DNA of 44,410 bases from an uncultured Clostridia bacterium (GTDB lineage: Bacteria; Bacillota; Clostridia; Oscillospirales; Ruminococcaceae): assembly GCA_947624745.1 (NCBI GenBank), contig CANQLR010000023.1, forward strand, positions 1-44,410. The letters are read 5' to 3'. Below are positions 24,046-31,825 of this stretch, one piece after another (positions within the stretch are counted from its first letter, which is position 1; each line of letters begins with the position of its first letter). The notes beneath the pieces are model-generated. The model was given only the letters and a program-made list of their open reading frames with translations, did no database searches and was not told where the DNA came from. The translations under genes and the position numbers were made by a program.

Positions 24046-25167
24046 ATGTCAATGCTGAACGAGGCCAGAAGGGGCTCTCTCACCGATTCGAGAGACCGCT
24101 CATTCAAGGGCAGGATGCGTGAAATAATTCCTTGGAAGGGAGACAGCCTTGCGGAGGTCGCAAGAAAGCTGGTCTTTATAGTTGCCGTCGGCGTTCTTAT
24201 TTACAGCGCCTATACGACCTATGTCTATTTCTTCGGAAAAAGCTCGATGATAAACGACCAGAAGGAATTAGCGGACATCTTTCAGAGCGGCGTCGTGAAC
24301 GAGCAAAACGGCCAGCAGGGAAACGCTGCGGCTGACCCCGGTACGCAGCAGCAGACCCCCGGGGCGGTTGATCTTCCGAACAGCGACCCGTCGCAGCAAA
24401 CTCAGCCGCAGATGCTCGGGCGGTTCGAGGAGCTTTATAAGCTGAACCCCGACGTCGTCGGCTGGCTGATGATTGACGGCATAAACTTCGAGGATTCTGA
24501 CGAGCCGGCCATCAACTACCCCGTAGTTCAGGGGGACGACAACGACTATTACCTGACCCACGACTTCATGGGGAGCGAGGAGGACTACGGCGCGCTATTT
24601 GCCGACTACAGGGCGAACCTGACCGGGATCGGGCACTCCTCGAACGTGACAATATACGGGCACAACATGAAGACCGAGTTTTACTTCCACCATATAAGAG
24701 ACTATAACCGCACAAGCCCGACCTTCGTTTCGGAGCACAGGCTCATAAACTTCAGCACGCTCTATGAGGAAAGTCAGTATATAGTCATCGGATATTTCTT
24801 CGTCTCGACCCACGAGGAGGACGACAACCAGCCTCTGTTTTCCTACCACAACTGCGTGGAGTTCAGGACCATGGAGGACTTCGACTACTGGTACAAAAAC
24901 GTTATGTACCGAAACTATTACAAGACGGATATAGACTGCACCATCGACGACGAATACCTCACCCTTTCGACCTGCTCGTTCGAGATAACCGATTCGAGAT
25001 ACGTTTTGGTCGCAAGAAAATTAAGACCCGGCGAGGACCCGTCGCAGTATACCTATGAGACGAACGAGGACCGCCATATGCCGGTAAAGTGGCTCAAGGC
25101 CATGGGCCGCGAGGTCACCGAGGACGACGGCCCCGATTATGAATATTACGTCCCCGCAGATGAATAA
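24046..25167 (+). CDS. Class B sortase, membrane-anchored
   Basis: Cysteine transpeptidase predicted to attach proteins to the wall or assemble surface structures. The 373-aa protein has a cytoplasmic tail, one membrane segment (about 42-62), a Gln/Pro-rich linker (80-122) and a sortase domain. The catalytic set is visible: His206 in TIYGHNMKT, Cys310 in LTLSTC and Arg318 in DSRYVLVARK; TLSTC and the long helix before the cysteine fit class B. It starts 7 nt after pncC. No NPQTN- or LPXTG-type substrate is encoded in the window. Confidence 0.9.
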   Translation: MSMLNEARRGSLTDSRDRSFKGRMREIIPWKGDSLAEVARKLVFIVAVGVLIYSAYTTYVYFFGKSSMINDQKELADIFQSGVVNEQNGQQGNAAADPGTQQQTPGAVDLPNSDPSQQTQPQMLGRFEELYKLNPDVVGWLMIDGINFEDSDEPAINYPVVQGDDNDYYLTHDFMGSEEDYGALFADYRANLTGIGHSSNVTIYGHNMKTEFYFHHIRDYNRTSPTFVSEHRLINFSTLYEESQYIVIGYFFVSTHEEDDNQPLFSYHNCVEFRTMEDFDYWYKNVMYRNYYKTDIDCTIDDEYLTLSTCSFEITDSRYVLVARKLRPGEDPSQYTYETNEDRHMPVKWLKAMGREVTEDDGPDYEYYVPADE

Positions 25168-25189
25168 GCTTTAAGAAAGGACAGTATCT

Positions 25190-26077
25190 ATGAACAAGCT
25201 TCTTAAATTATTCGCCGTATCCGCGGCGCTCGCGGTCTTATGCACGTCGGTGAGCGGCTGCGGACAACATGAGATCGAGGAGCCGCCCGTGACTTCGGAC
25301 ATCACTGTTCCCGAGGCCCCGCCGATAACCACCCTGCCCGAGATAACCACCGAGGCCGCAACCACCACCGAGCCTGTGCCGGTCGAGCCCGACCCGCTCG
25401 AAAAGTATCAGGAATATTACGAGACCAACAACGACTTCGTCGGCTGGATAAGAATAGACGGCATCACCCACTCGAACGGCGACCCGTGGATAGATTACCC
25501 GGTCGTTCAGGGGGACGACAACGAATATTACATAGACAAGAACTTTGAAGGCAAGAGCTCGAAGAAGGGCTGCATCTACGCCGATTTCAAGGTGCCGATC
25601 ACCGGGCTCGACATGGCCGACAACGTCACCCTCTACGGTCACAGCAACAAGGACGGCTCGTTCTTCCGCCATGTTCTCGACTACATGAGCCTCGACACCG
25701 TCGAGGACGCCTACATAATCAACTTCGACACCCGCTGGGAGGAGGCGCAGTACGTCGTGGTCTCCTGCTTCCTCACCGGGATCTACGAGAGCCAGGACGA
25801 CATTCCCCTCTTTGAATACTTCAAGTGCAGAAACCTCGACACCATCGAAGACTACAACTACTTCTACGACAATATAATGCTCCGCAACTACTACACCACC
25901 GGGGTGGAGTGCGAGTTCGGCGACCAGTTCCTGACCCTTTCGACCTGCGCCTACGTCTTCAGCGATTCGCGGTTCGTGGTCGTCGCAAGAAAGCTCCGCG
26001 AGGGCGAGGACCCCGCGCAGTACGCCGGGACATACGCCAAAAACCCCGACAGGCACATGCCGAAAAAGGCAAGATAA
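25190..26077 (+). CDS. Class B sortase with a lipoprotein signal
   Basis: Second sortase, 295 aa, 22 nt after the first. It begins with a lipoprotein signal (hydrophobic 4-20, lipobox VSGC with Cys24) followed by a Thr/Pro/Glu-rich linker (30-68). The sortase domain has His151 in TLYGHSNKDG, Cys253 in LTLSTC and Arg261 in DSRFVVVARK. Sortases are normally held by a transmembrane helix, so lipid anchoring is unusual. The two paralogues share the order of motifs and many residues (YPVVQGDDN, ADF/ADY, RNYY), which suggests tandem duplication. Confidence 0.88.
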   Translation: MNKLLKLFAVSAALAVLCTSVSGCGQHEIEEPPVTSDITVPEAPPITTLPEITTEAATTTEPVPVEPDPLEKYQEYYETNNDFVGWIRIDGITHSNGDPWIDYPVVQGDDNEYYIDKNFEGKSSKKGCIYADFKVPITGLDMADNVTLYGHSNKDGSFFRHVLDYMSLDTVEDAYIINFDTRWEEAQYVVVSCFLTGIYESQDDIPLFEYFKCRNLDTIEDYNYFYDNIMLRNYYTTGVECEFGDQFLTLSTCAYVFSDSRFVVVARKLREGEDPAQYAGTYAKNPDRHMPKKAR

Positions 26078-26149
26078 CGGTCTGAACGAATAATTTTCCC
26101 GTAATTTGGCAATTCTTACTTCCAAGGACAATGAAAGGAAAGCTGCGAT

Positions 26150-27784
26150 TTGAAAAAAATTTTTGATCCCAAGCGTGCGGTGATGATACTCGGCACTGCG
26201 GCGATATGCGCCTGCGGGTTCGTCTTCGTGAAGATATGCGCGGACACCTCCTCGGCCGTAAAGACCGACGCCGAGCCCTCGGACGAATACCTTGTGACCG
26301 AGCCCGCCGAGGATATCCTCGCGGGAGTCGAGGCGGATATCTCCCTCGATGTCACCGAGGAGGAAATGCCGGAGGTCATCGAGCCCGTGACCGAGCCGCC
26401 GCAGGTGACTTCTGTTCCGGAAACGGAGGAAACCCTTCCGACCGAGAGCTCCGACCCCGAGCAGATGGTCGACAAGATCGAGGCCGGGCGGGGGCTGATG
26501 AGGCTTCTGGCCGCGACAAGGGTGCCGGACATAGTTTCCGGCGAGGAAATAGAGAGCGCGACCGTGACAAAGGCCCCCGAGGCCGAGGAGACGAAGTCTT
26601 CCTCCGCAAAAAAATCGGAGGCGGCGACTAAAGCTACAGAAAAGCCCTCGACAAAGGCTTCGGCGAGCGAGACCGAGCCCCCCGAAACGGAGAAGATCAC
26701 CCCGAAAAAGAGCGACGAAACCTCCGAGACCGAAAAGGTCGACAATGCGCCCGAAAAGGCTGACACCGAGAATGTCGACGAGTCGAACTCGGCCGTGAGG
26801 GAGGACATCGAGAACGAGAGCGAAGAGCCCGAGCCGGACGAGTCGGTGGACGTTTACGACCCGCCGGAGGACAGCGGCTTCGTGCCGATGACCGACGAGG
26901 AGATGATGGAGCTTCTTTCGCGCCTCGGTGTTTCGGAGCAGAGCAACGTCCCGCCCGCGTCGGGGAACGTGGTCTCGTCGGGGAGCTATAAAAACCAGAC
27001 GGTCACCATCTATGACACGACATACGGCGCTTTAAGGACCGGCAACGCGTTCGACATCGTCGCGGAGGTCGTAAACATCGAGGTCGGCGACAGCTTCGAG
27101 CTTGAGGCGATAAAGGCGCAGGCCGTCGCGGCGTACACCTATATAAAATACTACGAGCAGAAGGGCGAATACGCCGAGCTCGGCACCAAGGCGAACCCCT
27201 CGGACAAGGTCTTAAGGGCGGTCGAGGCGGTCGACGGACTTGCGCTTTACTATGACGGACAGTATATCATGACCCCGTTCTCGGCCTCGCAGGGCGGCTA
27301 TTCGGCCTCCTCGAAAAACGTCTGGGGAGGAGACCTGCCCTACCTGCAATCGGTGCGAAACGACTTCGACTACCTCGACACCAAGTATTACGGCAAGGTC
27401 ACGACCTATACCGTCGAGGAGCTTCGGAGCATTATCCAGCAAAAGACCGGGCTTATTCTCTCGGAGAATTACGCCGACTGGGTGAGAGTGCTCTCGAACA
27501 ACGATATGATCTATGTCGGGAACATGGCCATCGACGGGCACACCAGCGTTTACGTCAACGGCCGCGAGAGGACCCTTACAGGCCACATTTTCCGCACATA
27601 TATCCTGCCGCTCAAGTCGGCGGCGTTCACGGTGAGCTATGCGAACGGAGTGTTCACCTTCACGACCTACGGCTACGGCCACGGGGTCGGGCTGTCGCAG
27701 ATCGGCGCGAACCTTTACGCCAAAAACGGCTGGACGTTCGATAAGATTTTGCTTCACTACTTCACCGGAGTGACCCTGAAATGA
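26150..27784 (+). CDS. SpoIID/LytB-domain protein with long acidic linker
   Basis: The 544-aa exported protein has an N-terminal membrane or signal segment (about 11-30), a roughly 220-residue low-complexity linker rich in Glu, Thr, Ser, Pro and Lys, and a C-terminal SpoIID/LytB domain (about 290-544). The domain has EVVNIEVGDSFELEAIKAQA, SASQGGYSASS and GYGHGVGLSQIGANLYA. SpoIID-type domains are lytic transglycosylases acting on peptidoglycan lacking peptide stems; that activity is inferred here. The start is TTG at 26150 with AAAGGAAA upstream, since no ATG gives the signal segment. Its position after two sortases and before a transglutaminase-like protein suggests envelope work rather than sporulation alone. 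Confidence 0.85.
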   Translation: MKKIFDPKRAVMILGTAAICACGFVFVKICADTSSAVKTDAEPSDEYLVTEPAEDILAGVEADISLDVTEEEMPEVIEPVTEPPQVTSVPETEETLPTESSDPEQMVDKIEAGRGLMRLLAATRVPDIVSGEEIESATVTKAPEAEETKSSSAKKSEAATKATEKPSTKASASETEPPETEKITPKKSDETSETEKVDNAPEKADTENVDESNSAVREDIENESEEPEPDESVDVYDPPEDSGFVPMTDEEMMELLSRLGVSEQSNVPPASGNVVSSGSYKNQTVTIYDTTYGALRTGNAFDIVAEVVNIEVGDSFELEAIKAQAVAAYTYIKYYEQKGEYAELGTKANPSDKVLRAVEAVDGLALYYDGQYIMTPFSASQGGYSASSKNVWGGDLPYLQSVRNDFDYLDTKYYGKVTTYTVEELRSIIQQKTGLILSENYADWVRVLSNNDMIYVGNMAIDGHTSVYVNGRERTLTGHIFRTYILPLKSAAFTVSYANGVFTFTTYGYGHGVGLSQIGANLYAKNGWTFDKILLHYFTGVTLK

Positions 27785-28740
27785 AAAAGCTCCCGATAAT
27801 TTTAGCGGCGGTGATGTTGCTTTCGTCCTGCGGCGCGGCTCCCCTGCCGCCTGTTGATTATTCTGAAACGGGGACGGCGCAGGCGGAGGTAACCTCTCCC
27901 GAAAGCACCGACGAAGCCCCCGCAAGCAGCGCCGACGGGACTGCGCCCGAAATCACCGAGCCCGACAACCCCGAGGGGCTGACCCCGATATACGACCTTT
28001 CCGCGATAAACGCGGCATACGCCTCGGGGGACAGAAGCGGGCTCTCGAAGAAGGACAGCGATATTCTTGAAGCCGCCGAAAGGGCGGTTTCGGAATTTTA
28101 CCGGGAGGGAATGAGCGAGCGCGAGACGGTCTTTGCCGCCCACGACTGGCTGGTCGAAAACGTCACCTACGACGAAAAAATGCTTCTTGCGATACCGAAG
28201 CAGACCCCCGACTCGGAAAACCCCTACGGCGCGCTCTGCCTCGGACAGGCCATCTGCATGGGCTATACGACCTCGTTTCAGCTGTTTATGGACATGCTCG
28301 GGATCAAGTGCTCGATAGTTCGCGGCGAGGGCTTCGGCGAAGACGTCTGGGAGGAGCACGCCTGGAACCTCGTCGAGGTCGGCGGGAATTATTACCACGT
28401 CGACGTAACCTGGGACGATTTCGTTCCCGACGAGGCGGGGCGGATACCCTTTCACATCTATACCATGGTCGACGATACTGCCATGGAGGAGCTTCACAGC
28501 TGGGATCACGAAAAATACCCCGCAGCGACAGTCTTTGACCCGAGCTATTACACCGAAAACGGCTTTTACGCCGAGACTGCGGAGGAGGTCAGAGAGATAC
28601 AGCGCCGGGCGTCCGAAAGCGGCCTGAAATGGTGCGAGGTAATGACCCCGGGCGATCTGACCGCGTTTTCCTCCTGCGTTGAATACTACTGGCCGTCGTC
28701 GGTGGGAGATTATTCCGTCACCGTCTACTGGCTCCGTTAA
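27781..28740 (+). CDS. Transglutaminase-like domain lipoprotein
   Basis: 319 aa with a lipoprotein signal (lipobox LSSC, Cys17), a Thr/Pro/Glu-rich linker and a transglutaminase-like fold with the expected Cys-His-Asp order: Cys159 in GQAICMGYT, His193 in EEHAWNLV and Asp208 in VDVTWDD. Such proteins in Clostridia are extracellular with uncertain substrates; protease, crosslinking or binding roles are possible. The start codon overlaps the previous stop (ATGA), indicating translational coupling with the SpoIID-like gene. Confidence 0.85.
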   Translation: MKKLPIILAAVMLLSSCGAAPLPPVDYSETGTAQAEVTSPESTDEAPASSADGTAPEITEPDNPEGLTPIYDLSAINAAYASGDRSGLSKKDSDILEAAERAVSEFYREGMSERETVFAAHDWLVENVTYDEKMLLAIPKQTPDSENPYGALCLGQAICMGYTTSFQLFMDMLGIKCSIVRGEGFGEDVWEEHAWNLVEVGGNYYHVDVTWDDFVPDEAGRIPFHIYTMVDDTAMEELHSWDHEKYPAATVFDPSYYTENGFYAETAEEVREIQRRASESGLKWCEVMTPGDLTAFSSCVEYYWPSSVGDYSVTVYWLR

Positions 28741-28752
28741 AGGGGTGATCAA

Positions 28753-29472
28753 ATGCTCTGCGTTGTTACGGGCGGCTCGCGTGGGATAGGCCGCGCGGTC
28801 TCCGTAAAAATGGCAAAATGCGGCTATACCGTGCTTTTTTGCTACAAAAATAACTCCCCCGAGGCCGAAAAAACGCTCTCTCTCATATCCGAAGCGGGAG
28901 GCAGGGCGGAGGCGCTTCGTTCCGACGTCAGCCGCGAGGAGGACGTGATCAGGCTCTTTGAGGAGGCGGACAGGCTCGGCGGGCTGAAGACACTTGTCAA
29001 CTGCGCCGGGATAAGCAAGATCGGGCTTTTACAGGACATGAGCGGCGAGGAGATACGCTCGCTTATAGATACGGACCTCACCGGGACGGTATATTGCTGC
29101 CGCGAGGCCGCAAAGAGGCTCGTCAGGACCGGCGGCGCGATAGTAAATTTTTCGTCGGTCTGGGGAGAGGCGGGTGCGTCCTGCGAGGCGCTTTATTCCG
29201 CCTGCAAGGCGGGGGTCATCGGCCTCACGAAGGCGCTCGCCAAGGAGCTCGGCCCTGCGGGGGTGCGGGTGAACTGCGTTTCCCCGGGGCTCATCGACAC
29301 CGACATGAACCGAGAGCTTGACAAAGAAGCTATTGATGGGTTCATCTCGGACACTCCCCTTTTACGGATAGGCACGCCGGAGGACGTCGCGGAAGCGGTC
29401 GCCTTTTTGGCGGAGGAAAAAAGCTCGTTCATCACCGGGCAGGTGCTCGGCGTGAACGGCGGATACATCTGA
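28753..29472 (+). CDS. Short-chain dehydrogenase/reductase (FabG-like)
   Basis: 239-aa NAD(P)H-dependent oxidoreductase with the classical SDR layout: TGGSRGIG cofactor loop, NCAGIS (NNAG position), FSSVWGEAG with the catalytic Ser, YSACKAG with the Tyr-xxx-Lys pair, and SPGLIDTDM. It resembles 3-oxoacyl-ACP reductases, and acpS lies two genes on, but no fatty-acid synthesis genes are adjacent, so the substrate is open. Confidence 0.85.
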   Translation: MLCVVTGGSRGIGRAVSVKMAKCGYTVLFCYKNNSPEAEKTLSLISEAGGRAEALRSDVSREEDVIRLFEEADRLGGLKTLVNCAGISKIGLLQDMSGEEIRSLIDTDLTGTVYCCREAAKRLVRTGGAIVNFSSVWGEAGASCEALYSACKAGVIGLTKALAKELGPAGVRVNCVSPGLIDTDMNRELDKEAIDGFISDTPLLRIGTPEDVAEAVAFLAEEKSSFITGQVLGVNGGYI

Positions 29473-29484
29473 AAGGAAATTGAC

Positions 29485-29976
29485 ATGGAAGGCATAAGAG
29501 AACAGCTTGTTTCCCGCCCCCGCCTGCCCGAGGACGGCATTAAAAAGGTGATAATCATGGCCGCCGGGGTCACCCTCGGGGTGCTCGTGCTGCTGCTTCT
29601 GAACGCGTTCGGCGGGGCCTTGGGGACGATGTTCGGGGTTCTCATCGCGATAGGCATTATCTGGGGCGCGTGGTATCTTATGGGAAATCTTAACGTCGAG
29701 TACGAATACATCATCGCCGACGGGGAGATGACGGTCGACAAGATAACCAACAAGCGCTCGCGGAAAACCCTCTGCAGCCTTAAGCTGCGCTCCGCCGAGG
29801 CGTTCAGGCTCGGGGAGATACGCGACGACAACGCCTCGGTGATCGACGTCTGCGGCGACGGCGACAGGTACAGCATTTTATATAACGACGATAAATTCGG
29901 CCGCGCGGTGCTTCTTTTCACCCCCGACGGGCGCACTCTTGAGGCCGTGAAGCCCTATCTTCCGAGGCTGTCATGA
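29485..29976 (+). CDS. Small membrane protein of unknown function (possibly DUF6106)
   Basis: 163 aa. A short N-terminal segment is followed by two adjacent hydrophobic segments (about 20-42 and 46-68) and a soluble C-terminal domain (YEYIIADGEMTVDKI onward) resembling small clostridial proteins I associate with DUF6106, from memory only. The end overlaps acpS by four bases, so it is co-translated with it. Confidence 0.75.
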   Translation: MEGIREQLVSRPRLPEDGIKKVIIMAAGVTLGVLVLLLLNAFGGALGTMFGVLIAIGIIWGAWYLMGNLNVEYEYIIADGEMTVDKITNKRSRKTLCSLKLRSAEAFRLGEIRDDNASVIDVCGDGDRYSILYNDDKFGRAVLLFTPDGRTLEAVKPYLPRLS

Positions 29977-30320
29977 GGGTCGGGATAGATTCGGTCGAGA
30001 TTTCGCGGGTCGAAAAAAGCATTCGGTCTCCCTCATTTTTGGAAAAGGTTTACTCCAAGAAGGAGCGTGAGCAGCTGAACGGCCGCCGGGCAGAGTCCTA
30101 CGCCGGGAATTTTGCCGCCAAGGAGGCTTTTTCCAAGGCGCTCGGCACGGGTATCCGCGGGATAAAGCTGAGCGACATCTCGGTTTTGAGAGACGGTCTC
30201 GGCGCTCCGTATTTGGAGCTTTCCGGCACGGCGAAGGAGGCTGCAAAGGGGCTTAGCTTTACAGTCAGCATCACGCACACGCGGGAGCTGGCAACGGCGG
30301 TGGTGATAGCGTATGAGTAG
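29973..30320 (+). CDS. acpS: Holo-[acyl-carrier-protein] synthase
   Basis: Transfers 4'-phosphopantetheine from CoA to acyl carrier protein. The 115-aa length fits the AcpS trimer family. Motifs: GIDSVEISRVE with the metal-binding Asp, FAAKEAFSKALGTGIRGI with the conserved Glu and Lys, and SITHTRELATAVVIAY near the C-terminus. It overlaps both neighbours; acpS next to nnrD is a common arrangement. Confidence 0.94.
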   Translation: MRVGIDSVEISRVEKSIRSPSFLEKVYSKKEREQLNGRRAESYAGNFAAKEAFSKALGTGIRGIKLSDISVLRDGLGAPYLELSGTAKEAAKGLSFTVSITHTRELATAVVIAYE

Positions 30321-31287
30321 ATTCATTTCCGAAGAAAACTTCATAAATGCCGAAAAACTGGCCTTTTCCGAGGATATTCCGATGAAAAAGGCCCTTTTGC
30401 GTTACGCGGAAAAAGAGGGCGAGATCGAGATAGTAGACCCGTGTAAAGCCGTAAAGCTTGTCGGGCATAGGCGGATAAACTCGCACAAGGGCGACTTCGG
30501 AAGGCTGCTTCTCATCGTCGGCTCGGACAGATTTCCGGGCGCGGCGGCCATCTGCGCCCACGCGGCGCTAAGAACCGGCGCCGGGATAGTCACCATCATG
30601 AGTACCGAGCGCGCGGCCTATTCCCTCGCGGCGCATCTTCCCGAGGCGACCCTTTGTCCCCTGCCCGCAGACGGCGACGGGTTCATGCTCCCCCGAAAAA
30701 CCGACGAAATTGCGGCGCAGATACGGTCGGCGAGCGCCATAGTAATGGGCTGCGGGGTCGGAGTGTCGGACGGGATCGCCGAAATGTTGGAAATTTTACT
30801 TTCCGAGGCAAACTGCCCCGTAATTTTGGACGCCGACGGAATAAACACCGCCGCGCGGCGCATAGAATGTCTTAGAAAAGCCAAGGCGCTCGTCCTGACT
30901 CCCCACGTCGGGGAGCTCGCACGCCTCGCCCAAAAAGACATCTCCGCCGTAAATGCAAACCGCTTTACATACGCCCGCAGGGTCCGCGTGGCTACGGGGG
31001 CGGCGGTGTGCGCAAAGTCCTCGTCTACGCTTGTTTTGGGGGATCGCGCGCGGGTCGTCGCCGCCGGAAACACCGGCCTTTCGCGAGGCGGAAGCGGAGA
31101 TATGCTCGCCGGGGTGATCGGCTCGCTCGCCGCCCAAGGTGTAAAGCCGGAAGACGCAGCGGTCATCGGCCCTGCGATAACGGGGCTCGCGTGCGAGATG
31201 ATCACGAAAAAAGCGTCCGAAAGGGGCGTTTTGGCGAGCGACGTAATTTCGGCGCTGCCGAGGCTTTTCAAGAAATTTGGAGTGTGA
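30313..31287 (+). CDS. nnrD: ADP-dependent NAD(P)H-hydrate dehydratase
   Basis: Repairs hydrated NAD(P)H. The 324-aa protein carries the YjeF C-terminal ribokinase-like domain: INSHKGDFGRLLLIVGSDRF, RTGAGIVTI, MGCGVG, LDADGINT, LTPHVGEL and the catalytic GNTGLSRGGSGDMLAG. The N-terminal NnrE epimerase domain of the bifunctional form is absent; about 45 leader residues (SEENFINAEKLAFSEDIP onward) precede the kinase fold and I do not recognise them. It overlaps acpS by eight bases. Confidence 0.93.
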   Translation: MSRFISEENFINAEKLAFSEDIPMKKALLRYAEKEGEIEIVDPCKAVKLVGHRRINSHKGDFGRLLLIVGSDRFPGAAAICAHAALRTGAGIVTIMSTERAAYSLAAHLPEATLCPLPADGDGFMLPRKTDEIAAQIRSASAIVMGCGVGVSDGIAEMLEILLSEANCPVILDADGINTAARRIECLRKAKALVLTPHVGELARLAQKDISAVNANRFTYARRVRVATGAAVCAKSSSTLVLGDRARVVAAGNTGLSRGGSGDMLAGVIGSLAAQGVKPEDAAVIGPAITGLACEMITKKASERGVLASDVISALPRLFKKFGV

Positions 31288-31292
31288 TCTTC

Positions 31293-31796
31293 TTGAAAAA
31301 AATTTTAGCGCTTTTGCTCGCTGTCGTGATGCTGAGCGGCTGCGCGCCCACACCCACCTCGACCGTTGAGCTGCCGAAAAGCTTCATCGCGGAGACGGAT
31401 ATCACCGTCTCGGAGACGACCTACAAGGTCGGGCTGACACGCTACGGCGACGGCTGCTGGCACGCCGAGGTTCTGGAGCCGCTCGCGGTGCGCGGGCTGA
31501 CGTTCGACTACGACGGCGGCAGCGTAACCCCCGGCTACAAGGGGCTGAGCTTTACGTTCGACAAGAGCAGATTTCCCGCCGGCGCGGTCGTTTCGACGGT
31601 TGTTGACTCGCTCGACCGGCTAATCCCCTACCCTGTCGACGTGATCGTCGGCGACGAGGGGCTTCTTGCTTCTGGCGAGGTCGGGGGCGAGAGCTTTGCG
31701 ATGAGCCTCACCAAGGCGGGCATCCCCGAGCGGATAGAGATCGGGGAGATGAAGGTAGAGTTTAGCACATTAAATATTTTGGAGGAGGAGCAGTAA
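31293..31796 (+). CDS. Putative lipoprotein of unknown function
   Basis: 167 aa with a clear lipoprotein signal (KKILALLLAVVMLSGC, Cys16). The mature part is predicted beta-rich, with no family I recognise. I chose the TTG at 31293 because GGAG lies 10 nt upstream; a GTG at 31284 overlaps the nnrD stop (GTGA) and is the alternative, adding three residues. Last gene of the run before a strong terminator. Confidence 0.75.
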   Translation: MKKILALLLAVVMLSGCAPTPTSTVELPKSFIAETDITVSETTYKVGLTRYGDGCWHAEVLEPLAVRGLTFDYDGGSVTPGYKGLSFTFDKSRFPAGAVVSTVVDSLDRLIPYPVDVIVGDEGLLASGEVGGESFAMSLTKAGIPERIEIGEMKVEFSTLNILEEEQ

Positions 31797-31800
31797 CCGA

Positions 31801-31825
31801 CGCAGGCACGGCCTGCGCCTTTTTT
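31801..31825 (+). terminator. Terminator of the 21191-31796 gene run
   Basis: Perfect 7-bp stem CGCAGGC/GCCTGCG, loop ACG, then CC and a run of six T, directly after the lipoprotein stop. Confidence 0.92.

Noticed and set aside
31008-31292. Upstream extension of the lipoprotein gene into nnrD
   Set aside because: It would bury the clear lipoprotein signal inside the chain and overlaps nnrD in another frame.
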